Source of the DNA: Hyparrhenia diplandra
Taxonomy: Eukaryota > Streptophyta > Magnoliopsida > Poales > Poaceae
Assembly (NCBI GenBank): GCA_015847255.1
Contig: JADLZK010005566.1
Coordinates: 620,001 to 684,000, forward strand
Length of the DNA stretch: 64,000 nt
Reading direction: 5' to 3'
Positions within the stretch are counted from its first letter, which is position 1. Each line of letters starts with the position of its first letter. Below are positions 32,240-43,908 of the stretch, piece by piece. The notes under the pieces are model-generated. The model made no database searches. It was not told the DNA's origin and worked only from the letters and a program-made list of their open reading frames with translations. The position numbers and the translations under genes were made by a program.

Positions 32240-32942
32240 AGTGCTTTACCTGATTATGAGTTCCCCATATTTGATGGTTCCACTCTTAAATCATGGGTCC
32301 AAAGGGCTGAAACCTATTTTGATGTTTATGGAATAGATCTCAGTAGGTGGGCGAAGATAGCTTCGATGCATTTTATAGGTTCAGCAGATCTTTGGCTTCA
32401 CACCATTAAGATCCAGATAACCTCTTTGTCTTGGGATGAATTCACTACCTCATCTTGATATTGTTTTGATAAGGATGAGTGTAACACCAACTCAGAGTCT
32501 TTTTCAGAATTAAGCAGAGCGCTTCTGTTCCGGAATATATTGATTATTTCAGTGACATCATCCCAATCTACCTACCTCTATTATCACAAATCATTTCAGA
32601 GACGACCTAAAGAGAGATATTCGTGTAGTTAACATGATTCATAAGCCAAAAGACCTCGGTACTGCCTGCTCTCTTGCTTTGATACAGGAAAAGGCAATGG
32701 TAAAACATTCTTCAAGGGATTACAAGAAGTGGGAGTTCTCTAGGAGAAAGAACACTGGAGAATCATCCAAGCAATCATCAAACTATCAGCAATGGGAGTT
32801 CTCTAGGAGAAAGAACACTGGAGAATCATCCAAGCAATCATCAAACTATCAGCAAAACAAACTCATGATTCCAAGTGTTGAGCGGAAGAAGGAAGGTGAA
32901 ACTCACAAGGCTACAACTTCAGAAGAAAGGGCGGGAATTTGA
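32240..32942 (+). mobile_element. Gypsy-type gag remnant
   Basis: Readings such as PDYEFPIFDGSTLKSWVQRA, then AETYFDVYGI and WLHTIKIQITSLSWDEFTT, match the retrotransposon gag domain of plant Gypsy elements (FPxFDG...W....ExYF). The tail of gag (RDDLKRDI, then TACSLALIQEKAM) continues to ~32,700 after frame changes. No zinc knuckle, protease or RT follows. It contains a perfect 63-bp tandem duplication. Confidence 0.75.
32730..32855 (+). repeat. Perfect 2 x 63-bp tandem duplication
   Basis: 32,730-32,792 is repeated without change at 32,793-32,855. It is a multiple of three, so the 21-residue reading (WEFSRRKNTGESSK...) is duplicated in frame. Identity implies a recent event. Confidence 0.9.
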
Positions 32943-33020
32943 ACGCTTACAGGAGATCAAGGGTCTTTGCTTAAATGTGGAGAAAAATGGGGCCTAATAT
33001 AGTTTCTTTGGATGTGATGA

Positions 33021-33062
33021 AGTCTCGAATTTTTTTCGGTCAAAAAAAAAAAGTCTCGAATT
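33021..33062 (+). mobile_element. Micro-insertion with poly(A) and 11-bp target-site duplication
   Basis: agtctcgaatt occurs at 33,021-33,031 and 33,052-33,062. Between them lie 20 bp ending in ten A residues. The pattern is that of an extremely 5'-truncated retroposition. Chance duplication around an A tract is possible. Confidence 0.5.
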
Positions 33063-33451
33063 CTATCTGGAAAGAAAGAGTTCATGCAGTTTCACCTGAA
33101 GTTGAAGAATCTGATTTTGACTATGAGTTAATGAAAATTTTTATCACTCGGCAATGCCTGCACTGCTCTTTGCCGAAAGTGCGACACTCGTCTTTTTCTC
33201 CTCTGAGCAACGATGTTGTTTTCAGTAGTGTCTAATTAGCAACAATAAGATTCATTCATATATTAGTAAATATAAGTAGTATAATACTAGCGATTTCCAC
33301 AGTAAACATGTTGGGTGTTCTCCTAGTTATATTTAACTCTCTTGAGAAAAAAAAAGAACAAGAAATAACTTTTCGTAGTCTCAAGTCTGACATCTCTTAG
33401 AAATAATTTATATGACAGTTCTTCAACATATATAATCATACGTAGTACCGT

Positions 33452-33545
33452 AATAATCAAGAAAAATTTGGCTGTGTACATCCTTGGATGTAGAGGCCGG
33501 ATGTTTTTACTCATCCATTATCTAAAAAAAATAATCGAGAAAAAT
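33452..33545 (+). mobile_element. 62-bp LINE 3' tail with 16-bp target-site duplication
   Basis: aataatcaagaaaaat (33,452-33,467) and aataatcgagaaaaat (33,530-33,545) flank a 62-bp insert. The insert reads ttggctgtgtacatccttgg and ends ctaaaaaa. The same LINE tail ends the insert at 24,253-24,929. Confidence 0.7.
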
Positions 33546-34875
33546 ACAATGGGCTCACTTGCAGTGACGCAGGTCGAAACAAACAAATAAACTAAACATG
33601 CACACAACACAACGCGTCACATTATATGTGATCAATGAAGTGCTAGAATCTGGAACTAGCAGCATGGAGAGACACCCGAGCCAGAAGTAAAACCAAGAGT
33701 AAACCAACAGTATTTAGACAACACCACCCGTAGAAGTTCCAGCAGCAGCCCTAGAAGCATCATCACCGGTGGTCCTGCTGACGATCCCTAAATGATTGAG
33801 CAACGCCCAAAGGAGTGTGATGAGCTCGCCACCACGGGCGATGGCCACCTCGTGCCCTATCAGATTGTCTGACGGCGTGATGTACAGGATCATCTCAGAC
33901 CAGAAGTTAGCCAGCAGCTTCCACACAGCCTCCTGGTCGCTAATTGTATCCACCAGTTGCTTCCCAAGCTCCACACCGTCCTTGAGGACTTGATGCTTCG
34001 AGTTGGCACTCAACAGGTCGACTAGCTGCTGATAGCCCAGCGTTGATGCCGACCTAGACAAGTAATGGCAAGCAACAACGCGGCACGGTTGGCCGAGGAA
34101 AGCTCCGCATCCTTCTTGACAGCATCATACAAGCTCTTGCTCCTCCATCGCAGCTCAGGGAAGCAGAACACCAGGTACGTGCAGTACCGTGACAGATAAG
34201 TGGCAACAGTCCTATCACCATCTGAAGCAACAGATGAAGAACCTTGTTGTTGGAGCTGGAGAGGGTACCTGACTTCAAGGATGCTTGTGGCGATTTGCCA
34301 TATGAGTATATTATTAGACGCACTTATGTTGTTGCAAGCCCAAAGGAACCTTTCACCACCTTCACGGTAGAGGGATGCTTTCCCATTGCTCAGGTCTACG
34401 CCATCATTTGTACGGCTTCTTCTTAGGGCATTGATTATAGAAACCTTCACGGCCGCATCGGCCTTAATCTTATAGTCTGGCAACTGGAGGTGATGCCTGA
34501 AAAGTGCGAGTGGGTTGGTTCTTGGACGAACTGGCAGTACTGAACATTGGCCTATCCTGTCATCCCATTGATGCTCTATCAGCTTGCACCTCCATCGCAG
34601 AACATGGACGAACCATTTGCGCATGGGAAGCGATGGCTCATTATTTGGAAACAGGCGGCATGTGAGGACTACTTTGGTCCAGTTGGAGCAAACGTAGGAA
34701 ACGATGTCCCTCATTTCAGCTGCTACGACAAACACCAAAAGCAAAGACAGTGGAACCATGTCGAAGAATATGTTTCCGAAATGTACAGAAGCAGCATGTT
34801 CACCATCTATACATCGGATATCACAAATAATCTGACGAAGTGCCCAACCGGTCGAATAATTAGAATAGTGGAGAT

Positions 34876-34891
34876 AAGACCCTATCCACAC
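34876..34891. repeat. Left 16-bp target-site duplication of the LINE
   Basis: aagaccctatccacac occurs here and, identical, at 41,847-41,862. The first A residues of the right copy merge with the poly(A) tail. Confidence 0.92.
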
Positions 34892-37800
34892 GGCGGCGCC
34901 GAAGTGAGAACAGAGTCCACAGATGAGAGAGTTTAGAGGGCGACACGAGGAGACGCCTCCGCCGCGGGGACGCTCGGCGCCGGCGAGCCCTTACCGGGGG
35001 TGTGGGACGCCTCCACGTCTTCGCGCTTCCGAGGTGAGGAGTGACCCATCTCCTCTGTCTCTCTCGCGAGGTCTCTGCAGGAAGGGCCCGCCACGAACGC
35101 CACGCATTGGAATCATGAAGGAGGTGGGGAGATCCAATGGCGGAGTTCAAAGGAGGGGCAACCGCGAGAGTTTGGAGGATGAAGAAGGGGCAGTGCAGGA
35201 ATTTTACGGACAGCTATGGTTTATCCTAGGAGAGGGTAGCCGCACCGCCAGACCAGATCTCGTCGAAGCTAGGGTTAGCCATGGGCGGAAGCGGTGAAGG
35301 ACTTGGTCTGGATCCGCATCAAGGAGTTGTGGGAGAACAGAGCTTTGATCTCGCCGATTGTCATCCAGCCCGGGAAGGAGACCGGTGGATGAAGCCGCCG
35401 ATTCCTCTTCGGTTCGCGGAGGACGCCCGGGGAAGAGGAACTCGCGAGTCGCTTGCGAGCAAAGTGAAGGGCCGATGGCGAGGAAGGGGACGAGGTCGCC
35501 CACCACAGCCACGCAGTCCGGAGGAAGAGTGGGGGGACTAGGGGGGTGGAGGCTGGCACCACCCGCTGCCTCCGTACTACCCTCACCCGATGGGGCCGCC
35601 GCCATTGGGTCCGCCTCCGATGCCGCCACCTCAAGGGGCCGTATGGGTACTTTCACCAACCTCCTCCCTTCCATCATCCCCCGCCATCAAATCTGCAGGG
35701 AAATCAGTACAACAAACAAGGTCCTAGGCCTAGGAATCAGCAACAAGGGGAAGAGGGAAGCCGGTGCAGCCAAAGCAACAAGGGCCAAAGGAACCACCTA
35801 CACAACAAAGTAATGAAAGAGGTTACTCAAACTGTTGGCAAAGCTTTGCGTAATCAAGGTAACGGCAGCACAAGTTCCCAAGGTGATCAAGATAAGGACA
35901 AGAATCTGAGAGTTGGAGGGGAGAAAGCTGTAGATAAGAATCTAGCCTGTTATAATTGTGGTGGTCCAGGACACTTCAGCACTGACTACCCCAAACCGAA
36001 GGCTTGCTTTGTCTGTTTCAGGAAGGATCACATCTCGTAGAATTGCCCAAGGTGGAAGGAACCAATCAGAGAAACTCTATATCTAGGCAATGCAAACAAA
36101 GGCCTAGGGTTCTTTCATATAGATGTCAAGGAAAGACATGGCAGATTTAAGCTCTGGAGTGGCTATGATAATTGTTCTCTATTCACTGTTGAGTCAGGAG
36201 AAGTGCAAGAAGAAGAAATCATAGCCTATCTGCAAAAAGTGTTTGACAACTCTTGGCCTTGGTCTTTAAAGGTCCTTGAGGAGTATAGGTATCTGGTGAG
36301 GTTCCCACCTGAGACAAGGGTTGAAAATTTCATCATGGGAGATGCAACCTACTTCTACATGAATGAATCAAATGTTATGGCTTCCTTAAAGGTGTGGAAT
36401 GGTGATATTCAGCCTATAGCAAGTTTAGAAGAAGCTTGGGTCCTGGTCAGTGGCATTCCACCAAGGTGGTGTGACTGGGAAACTTTCAGACAGGTCACAT
36501 CAATGTTGGGAAAAATGATGGACATAGATTGGCAATCATTTTTGGGAGTTTCTTTGCATCAGTGAGGATAAAGATCAAGTGCAGGGATAAGAACAAGATT
36601 CCTAGCCAGAGAATCATGGAATTCAATGATGACATATATGTCATTAATTTCAAGGTGGAGGGTCTAGATGCGGTGGGGAGGAGAAGAGGGTCGGGGGATA
36701 ACAATGGGGGAGGGCCAAGTCAAGGATTTGATGAAGATGACCTACTTGATGAAGAAGGAGTCAAGATAAGCGAAGGAACATAGTCACAGGATACACAAGG
36801 TACAGAAGAAAACAATCAAGGAAAGGGCAAAGTACCAGGTCAACAAAAAGCTATTCAACACCAAGAGGAAGTAAAATAGTCGAAACCCGTATGAGTTGTT
36901 TATCGCAAATGAGAAAGAAACCTTCCCTCATGGAATAGAAGAGAATCACTGTCTTAGTCTGTTAAAGGCAATGGAACTCTTGATGATGAAGAAGACAGGA
37001 TGGAAGAAGAGTTGGGAAACAGGGCTGAAGATCTTAGTGATACTCTAAACCTACGAGGAGTGGATGTACACCATTCAAGACTTAGAGACGAGTTAACAAG
37101 GAGAACCAAGAGCTGGAAGTCGATGGTGTTTTAAACAACAATTCATTACAAGAAGAAATGGACACATCTGCAAAGGAATCTCGATGGAGGTTGAAGAGAG
37201 TACAACAAATGACAATAATAGGCAAAAAGAGACAAAACAGAAGAAGAAGGTTCAGAAATGGGGACCTGTGATTGCTGAGAGAAAGAGTACCAGTAAATGT
37301 GCAAGATGGGAGATCAGTCTTAGAGAAAGTGAAGAGTTAAAGAAAAAGAGCAACCTAGAAGCACGGCCAAAAAAAACAAAATCCCTACCCTTAATAAGAA
37401 GTCTTTAGCTTTTATTGCGAGATAAAGTTGGTTTCTATGTAGATAAAACAGAGCGTAGAAGATAGTCAAGCAATTCATGTTGTCCCTGTCTTTAGCTAAG
37501 CGAGAGAGAACATGACTTTGTTAAAAAGTCAACATTTAAATACTAGTTCTAGTGTCTCTATCATAGAGGAGATGCCCTCTATGAATAATAGAAGTTTAGA
37601 TATTAACAAGTAATAGCAAATGTCAAGAGGTTAGTAAAGAAAGGTGCCTTAGTAAAATGTCCGGCTTTTCTTCTAGTTCTATTCCTTTGTTACGCTGATA
37701 ATGAGGGTAACTCTCAAACTAGACTAGAGATTATAGTAGAGGCAGAGGAGCCCTGTAACACCTAGAGGTATTCTTTACGAGGATCTAGCGAGAAGAGCTA

Positions 37801-40800
37801 GAAAGAAAACCCGGACCAAAGTAGTTAGGAAGAATAGACCAAAAATAAAAAATAAATGATAGGTCTGTTTTTGGAATATAAGGGGTCTTAATAAGCTTGG
37901 AAGGTTACCGCTTTAGTCAAGTAGGGATTAAAAGTTCTCATGCAGATATAGTTGGTATTGTAGAAACTAAAAAAAAGATTTTGGGGTAGGCTATCTTAGA
38001 AACCTTACTGGTAGTGTACCTTTTGAGTGGGTCCGGAATCCTCGCAAAAGGAACCGCATGAGGGATTTTAGTAGGTTTTAATAAAGATAAGTTCTCGGGA
38101 CAAGTAGTTGATTCTGGTAATTTTTCTATTAGTGTCATGTTAATCGATATTAAGACAAGTTTCTTTGGAAACTGGTAGTAGTATATGGGTCTCCTTATGA
38201 TTCGGGAAATTAGATTTTCTAGAGGAACTACATCAGGTTATGGGTAGATGGAATGGCCCAATTATGGTTGTAGGTGATTTTAATTTGGTAAGGACAAAGG
38301 TGATAAAAGTAACTACAATATTAATTTTAGATGGTCGAGCTTTTCATTGAGTGGATAGATAGATGGGCTTTGTTGGAGCTAAACCCTAGTAATATTAAGT
38401 ATACTTGGACAAACAACCAAGACCCACCTATCCTAGCTAAAATAGACAGAATCTTTGTCTCTAATGACTGGGGAAAGAGCTTTTCCTTTAGTTAGAGTTA
38501 AAGGTCTTGAGAAGATTCCAAGTGATCATAATCCTTTATTAGTAGACTCAGGTGATAATTTAGCCATCATTAAAAAAAGTAGTTTAGGTTTGAAAAATGG
38601 TGGATGAGTAAAGAGAGCTTTAATAAAGTGGTAGAAAAAGCCTGGTCACAACCTTGTAGAGAGACTAACAGTTTGGATATCTGGCAATTTAGGGTTAGAA
38701 CACTAAGAAGGCTAGCTAGAGGTTGGGCAGCCAATGAATTAGCTAGTATGAATAGAGCTAAAGTAGAATTAGCCTTAAAAATATAATGATTTAGAGAGTG
38801 AAATGGAAAATAGAACTTTGTCTAGTGCTGAGATGAATAGATTTAAACAAGTTGCTAAAGAGCTTGAAGACATTTGGGCTCTAGAGGAAATAAAAAGCCA
38901 GACAAAGGTCTAGGGATAGGAATATATTAGAAGGGGATAGAAATACTGCTTATTTTCATACAATTGCTAACCAAAGGAGTAGAAAAAAAGAATAGAAGAA
39001 TTAGAAGGTCCAAATGGATTAGTTAGTGACCAAAAAGGGATGATAGATATTCTTTAAATTTTTATAAGCTTTTGTTTGCTAAAAGAAAATAGGTTAGATG
39101 CTAGATTAGCACAAGATTTTTGGGATCCCAAAGTGATCTGTTGGCGAGGAAGAAAATGCCTTGCTAATCCAACCCTTTACTGAAAAATAAATTAAAGAAG
39201 TTGTATTTAGTTGCTACTCGATGGAGCCCCCGGTCCAGATGGTATATCTTTTATGTTTTATCGGAAGTCTTGGGACATTGTCAAACATGATTTGTTAGCT
39301 ATGTTCAGTGATTTTTATCAAGGAAAACTAGACCTATGTAGATTAAACTATGCCCTTATTACTCTTATTCCAAAGGAGGAAGGAGCTACTTCTATGAAAA
39401 AGTTTAGACCAATTAGCCTCATAAATTGTAGCTTCAAGATTTTTTCCAAAGCACTAACCATTAGACTAGGAAAAGTAATAAGTAGACCTGGTGATGCCAC
39501 ATCAAAGTGCTTTTATATAGGGCAGGTATATACTAGAGAGTGTAGTGGTGGCTCATGAGCTAGTTCATAGCATCAATAAAGAAAAAGACCCTGGAGTAGT
39601 CATTAAGCTAGATTATGAGAAAGCCTATGATAGAGTAGATTGGGATTTCTTATTTGAGATTCTAGAAACTAGAGGGTTTAATTCTTCTTTGGATTAGATG
39701 GATTAAACTGTTAGTAATAGGAGGGTCCATAGGAGTGGTGGTAAATGGAGAAAATAGTAGCTTTTTCAAAAGTCGGAAAGGGTCTAAAACAGGGGGATCC
39801 CATCTCACCCCCTCGCTTTTCAACTTAGTGGTTGATGTTCCGACTAGAATGTTAATTAAAGGAGCAAGAGAAAATCTAATGCGGGCTTACGGTGTAGGTT
39901 TAGAGAAGAGGGATCATCTCATTACAAATGCAGATGACACCATCTTGTTTTTCTCGATGCAAACCTAGATCATTTAGTAAACCCGAAGGGTATCTTAGCT
40001 TGCTTTGAACAGGTTTCAGTAGTGAGGATTAATTTCAACAAAAGTGAGATAATACCTATGAATGTGTCCGAGGAAGTAGCCCAAAAAACATAGCTCATAT
40101 TTTCACTTGTCCTCTAGGGACTTTCCCTATTAAGTATTTAGGTATCCCTCTCCACTATGAAAATTTAAAGAGAGAGGACTTGCAGCCTTTAGTTGACAAG
40201 TTGTTAAAAAGAATTGCTGGCTGGATGGGTAATCTACTCTCACATCTTTGCTAAAGTAGTGTTGATTAGATCTGTTTTAAGTAGTATCCCCTGTTTACTT
40301 GTTATCTTTTATTAAGTTCCCTAAATGGGCTATAAGGATCTTAACTACACATCTAGCCAATTATCTTTGGAATGACAAAAATGGTAAACATAAGTTTCAC
40401 TTAGCAAACTGGGGGAGAGTGTTGCTATGCTAAAGGAATATGGGGGTTTAGGGATACCTAATCTAAGAGATCTTAATCTTTGCTTACTTGCTTCTTGGAT
40501 AAAAAGATATAACTTAGACAAAGATAAACTTTGGAGGCAGTTAATAGACCAGAAATATAACACAGATAAACCAAATATTTTCTGTACACCTATTATAGGT
40601 GCTTCCCAGTTTATGAAAGTACTTTGGGCTGCTAAAGCAGCTTATCTAGGTTATAGATGAAAAATAGAAAATGGTAGGAGTATCAAGTTTTGGGAGGACA
40701 CTTGGTTAGGTCAGTCCAGCCTAGCTATTCAATATTGGGAGATTTATGTTACAGTTAATGAGAAAAAAAATGGCACAATAGCTCAGTTGTGGGATGGAAC

Positions 40801-41846
40801 TAATCTTAGATGTACTTTTAAAAGATGTGTTGATCAAAGGTTGATGAATGTCTGGTATGAGATTATTCAGTTAGCTTCCACCATAACTTTGACTGATGAA
40901 AATGATTCTTTAATTTGGAAGTTTAATTCCAATGGCATTTACTCTTCCCAGTCCCTATATAAGATCATTAATTTTAGAGGTGTTCTTCCTGTTCATGTTC
41001 CTACTGTTTAGAATTTAAAAATTCCACCTAGGGTTCAGTTCTTTCTTTGGCTACTGTCAAAAAACAAAGTTCTAACTAGAGATAACCTAAGTATCAGAGT
41101 TGATATTGATGATAAATCCTGCTTATTCTGCTCTGAATTGGAAAGTGTGCAACATCTATTCTTTGATTGTGTAGTAGCCAAACAGGTTTGGTATTGTTTA
41201 TCTGAAGCATGTGGTAGAGAAGTAGGTCAGGATTTTATCTCCATTGGACAAATGTGGCTTAGCAATAAAAAGTTCTTTGTTGAAAAATCATGCAGGCAAA
41301 GAGCCCCGTGGGGGCTATGGAAACTAAGGTGCACAATTTGTATGCAGGGTACTCCTTGGATAGGTGTGAAACATTTACTAATGAGGATAGTTGCTATGCT
41401 ACAAACCTGGGAAATTCTTTGCCCTCAAAACAAGAAGGAGGAGTTCAAATCCAAAGTAAGCAAGCTGAAGAGGATAGCTACAAGACCAGAAAGGATATCC
41501 CGATGATGCAAGTTCAGAACAAATGGGATCAGTTCCTGTTCCAAAATGCTAGACAAGGTGCTAGAGCTACCAATGGAGGTGGTGATGAAGCTCAACGGAA
41601 TAAGCAGTCAAGATGGGCAAGAACAAGAGAGGAAATGGATGAAGCTGGAGAGTGCTTTTATTGTTTGATGTGCTTTTCATGTAATAAGTTTGCTGTTAAG
41701 TCTGATAGATAAACTTAAACTATCTGAGAGCGCTTTGAGAGCTTTGAGTGAAGGGTGCTAAACCGCCCAAATGCTGTAACTGATGAACCTGGTTGTCTTT
41801 GGTTAATACTAAAGGCAGGGGCATATGGCCCTAGAACTCTAAAAAA
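34892..41846 (+). mobile_element. Near-full-length L1-type LINE inside the DUF4220 pseudogene
   Basis: 5' UTR-like GC-rich DNA is followed by ORF1 from about 35,281. ORF1 has a Pro-rich segment, two zinc-knuckle-like motifs (CYNCGGPGHFSTDY, whose fourth ligand is Tyr, and CFVCFRKDHIS) and a DUF4283-like domain (36,290-36,540; WVLVSGIPPRWCDWE). ORF2 starts near 37,865 (CFWNIRGLN) with endonuclease blocks HADIVGIVETK and VVGDFNLV. RT shows PGPDGISFMFYRKSW and KKFRPISLINC (39,225-39,430), then NADDTILF (~39,935). The zf-RVT end reads FFLWLLSKNKVLTRDNL and CLFCSELESVQHLFFDC (41,040-41,165). Many stops and frameshifts are present. Poly(A) is 41,841-41,848. Confidence 0.92.
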
Positions 41847-43259
41847 AAGACCCTATCCACACTACAAGTATACGGATTATTAGCCACACTGCAAGAACAA
41901 TGCAGTATGAAATGCTGAAGAGTGAGATAACGATACCCACAACAGGATGCCAAGAATTGGAGTAGGAGATGGGAAGGGATGAGTTATAATAATCATGAAC
42001 GAAACACAGCTCATCTGCAATCACCCCAAATACCCTGTCTGCGTGCTCACCACCACCCCCGAGCATCGAAGTTCCAAACAAAGTTGAATATGTTCTGAGA
42101 GCTAGCATAAGTATGCAGCTCATACCTTAAGAATCGACAGCGCAGCAACTTGAACAAGGCAAAAGACAAGCACATATCCTTTAGCCTTTGTGGTGTTGGC
42201 ACTGGAAGAAGCATGTTGTTGTTGTTGTTGCAGCTGTCCAACAACTGCCAAACTTGGTCAATAGTCACTAAGGCAATGGTGTTTTCCAACAATGTGCCTG
42301 ATGAGCCATCGTTGAACACATACCCATGAGGCTGCTTCTCCACATGTCTTGCTTCTTCTCCCATAACCAACAGAGGTGGTGGACTTGCATGCTCGTTTGG
42401 TGTTAGCTGTTGCATGTATCCAGCGACAAGACGAGGATTGCGCCCAAATGAAAAGGATTGGCGTGCCTTTTGGAATGCATAGTATTTGAACAGTAGCTTA
42501 GCCAAGGTGAGAAGGAAGGGAAAGACTTCAAGGCCAAAATAGTAGGATGGGACTTTGTGCAGTGAATTCAAGAAGCTAATACCAAGGTAAAAGGTCCAGG
42601 CCCCCTGGGCAAGCAGCTCGAGTGGAGGACCTATGCTTGGACCTTCTCTATTGTCGACCGCGACAACTACCCAGGTATTGATCATGACATTCTGAACCAG
42701 TAGTGCCCACATAATCACAAGGACCGAGTGTCTGGATGGACTGCACATTGCGGTCAAGGCGGGGCTGAATGCATAAACTCGAAGAGATCACGGCTGCTGA
42801 CGCTCGAGATATATCCTGTGCTGCTGGTGACGACAGAGGAGATGATGGGTAAGAACAAAGTGGTCGAGCCGACGAAAATAAGATGGGTGATAGGATGGTG
42901 GCGGTAGCGCTGGCCATAGGCACCTATATATCCCGACTGTGATTCCAGCCATGATGGCACTCACTAGCAACAGCCCGTCCACCTGCCATAGCTTCTGATT
43001 CATCGCTTTCTTGAAAGAATACCATGCACTGTTTGTGCAGTTAGCAATTTTGATAGCATTGTCTTGGTTGTCCAAATGGGAATAATTATAGTAAGACATG
43101 GGGCCTGCTGATGATCAATTTCCAAATGAATTTCAAGATTAGAACAAGCGGGGTATTTGTTTGTATATGGCAGAACTAGGAAAAAAAACAAGCATGCATG
43201 GAAATAAAACTGAGCACCAAGCTAGTACCTAGCAGAAAACAACCGAGTTTTGGACATTG

Positions 43260-43420
43260 ACTTCAAGCTTTTTTTTTTTTTTTAAGATTTACACAGTACA
43301 ACGTAGATGCAGCACCTATGAAGCTATGCATATGTAAGTTTAGGACTAAAAAAGAAATACTAGTGCCGTAGTAGTAAGTTAATATAGGTTTTTCTATACC
43401 TTACGTACAAAGACAAGACA
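43260..43420. other. Upstream flank of the DUF4220 pseudogene (presumed leader intron)
   Basis: A T tract at 43,269-43,283 and AT-rich DNA lie between the pseudogene start and module A. No coding sequence was seen. A minus-strand acceptor-like atcatcag sits just before the ATG. Confidence 0.3.
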
Positions 43421-43439
43421 TTTTGTAATTAAAGTAAAT

Positions 43440-43650
43440 AAGTGAATATTACCTTAAGGTGGGAGACTGAGAGTGGAGGATGACCGATGCAGCTGAACGC
43501 CGTCGACGACTCGAGATGGGCTACAAGCCTACAAATGTTATACTTCTTATATGCAGCTTGTTGTGCCACGAGCTTTGTAAGGCTTCTACTACTGCAGGCC
43601 AGTGTGCAGTGGGCACATGCGCTTTTGGGGCCTTTTCTTTTATCACTCTT
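43440..43650 (-). promoter_or_regulatory. Module A, copy 3: promoter and 5' exon of the DUF4220 pseudogene
   Basis: A minus-strand TATA-like catataag (43,546-43,553) is followed by a leader that ends at the donor CTTAAG|GTAATATT (exon end 43,453). An intron of ~340 bp would join it to the coding exon at 43,099. The same block lies at 18,960-19,196. This placement is the best evidence for what module A is. Confidence 0.5.
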
Positions 43651-43659
43651 TTCCTCGTA

Positions 43660-43899
43660 GCTCCTCCCTATGTTCTATAATCACATGCAATTATGAAAAG
43701 CGTGTCAATCAAACTATGTTAGCTTTGACCAAGTTTATAGAAAAAATATTACCATTTATGTCTCGAAATAAAAGTATTATAAAAACATATTTCATAACTA
43801 GTCTAACGGTAACTATTTTGTCTCATATAATTTTAGTCAAAGTTCATGAGCTTTGACTTTTCAGAATGTTAGAATTGCATGTTTTTTTAATGGATGGAG
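43660..43899. mobile_element. Degenerate Stowaway-type MITE (240 bp)
   Basis: Left end TA-gCTCCTCCCTA and right end GGATGGAG-TA are imperfect inverted repeats. The interior is AT-rich with no coding capacity. It lies right after module A. Confidence 0.55.
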
Positions 43900-43908
43900 T
43901 ATTTTATA

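Larger units (their letters stand above)
33714..43099 (-). pseudogene. DUF4220/DUF594 paralogue, frameshifted and split by a LINE
   Basis: The N-terminal part lies at 43,099-41,863 and the C-terminal part at 34,891-33,714, on the minus strand. The start (MSYYNYSHLDNQDN) aligns with the intact gene's. Shared stretches include MALLVQNVMI-like membrane segments, FGVIADE.CFVHDYYNSSLP, the VSYVCSNWTKVVLTCRL block, and the DUF594 end (ARGGELITLLWALLNH). Frame changes occur near 42,960, 42,770, 42,060 and 34,050. A 6.95-kb LINE interrupts the transmembrane region at a Val-Trp-Ile-Gly coding site. Homology runs the full length, so it was a complete gene before decay. It is convergent to the intact copy at 25,888-28,299. 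Confidence 0.9.
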
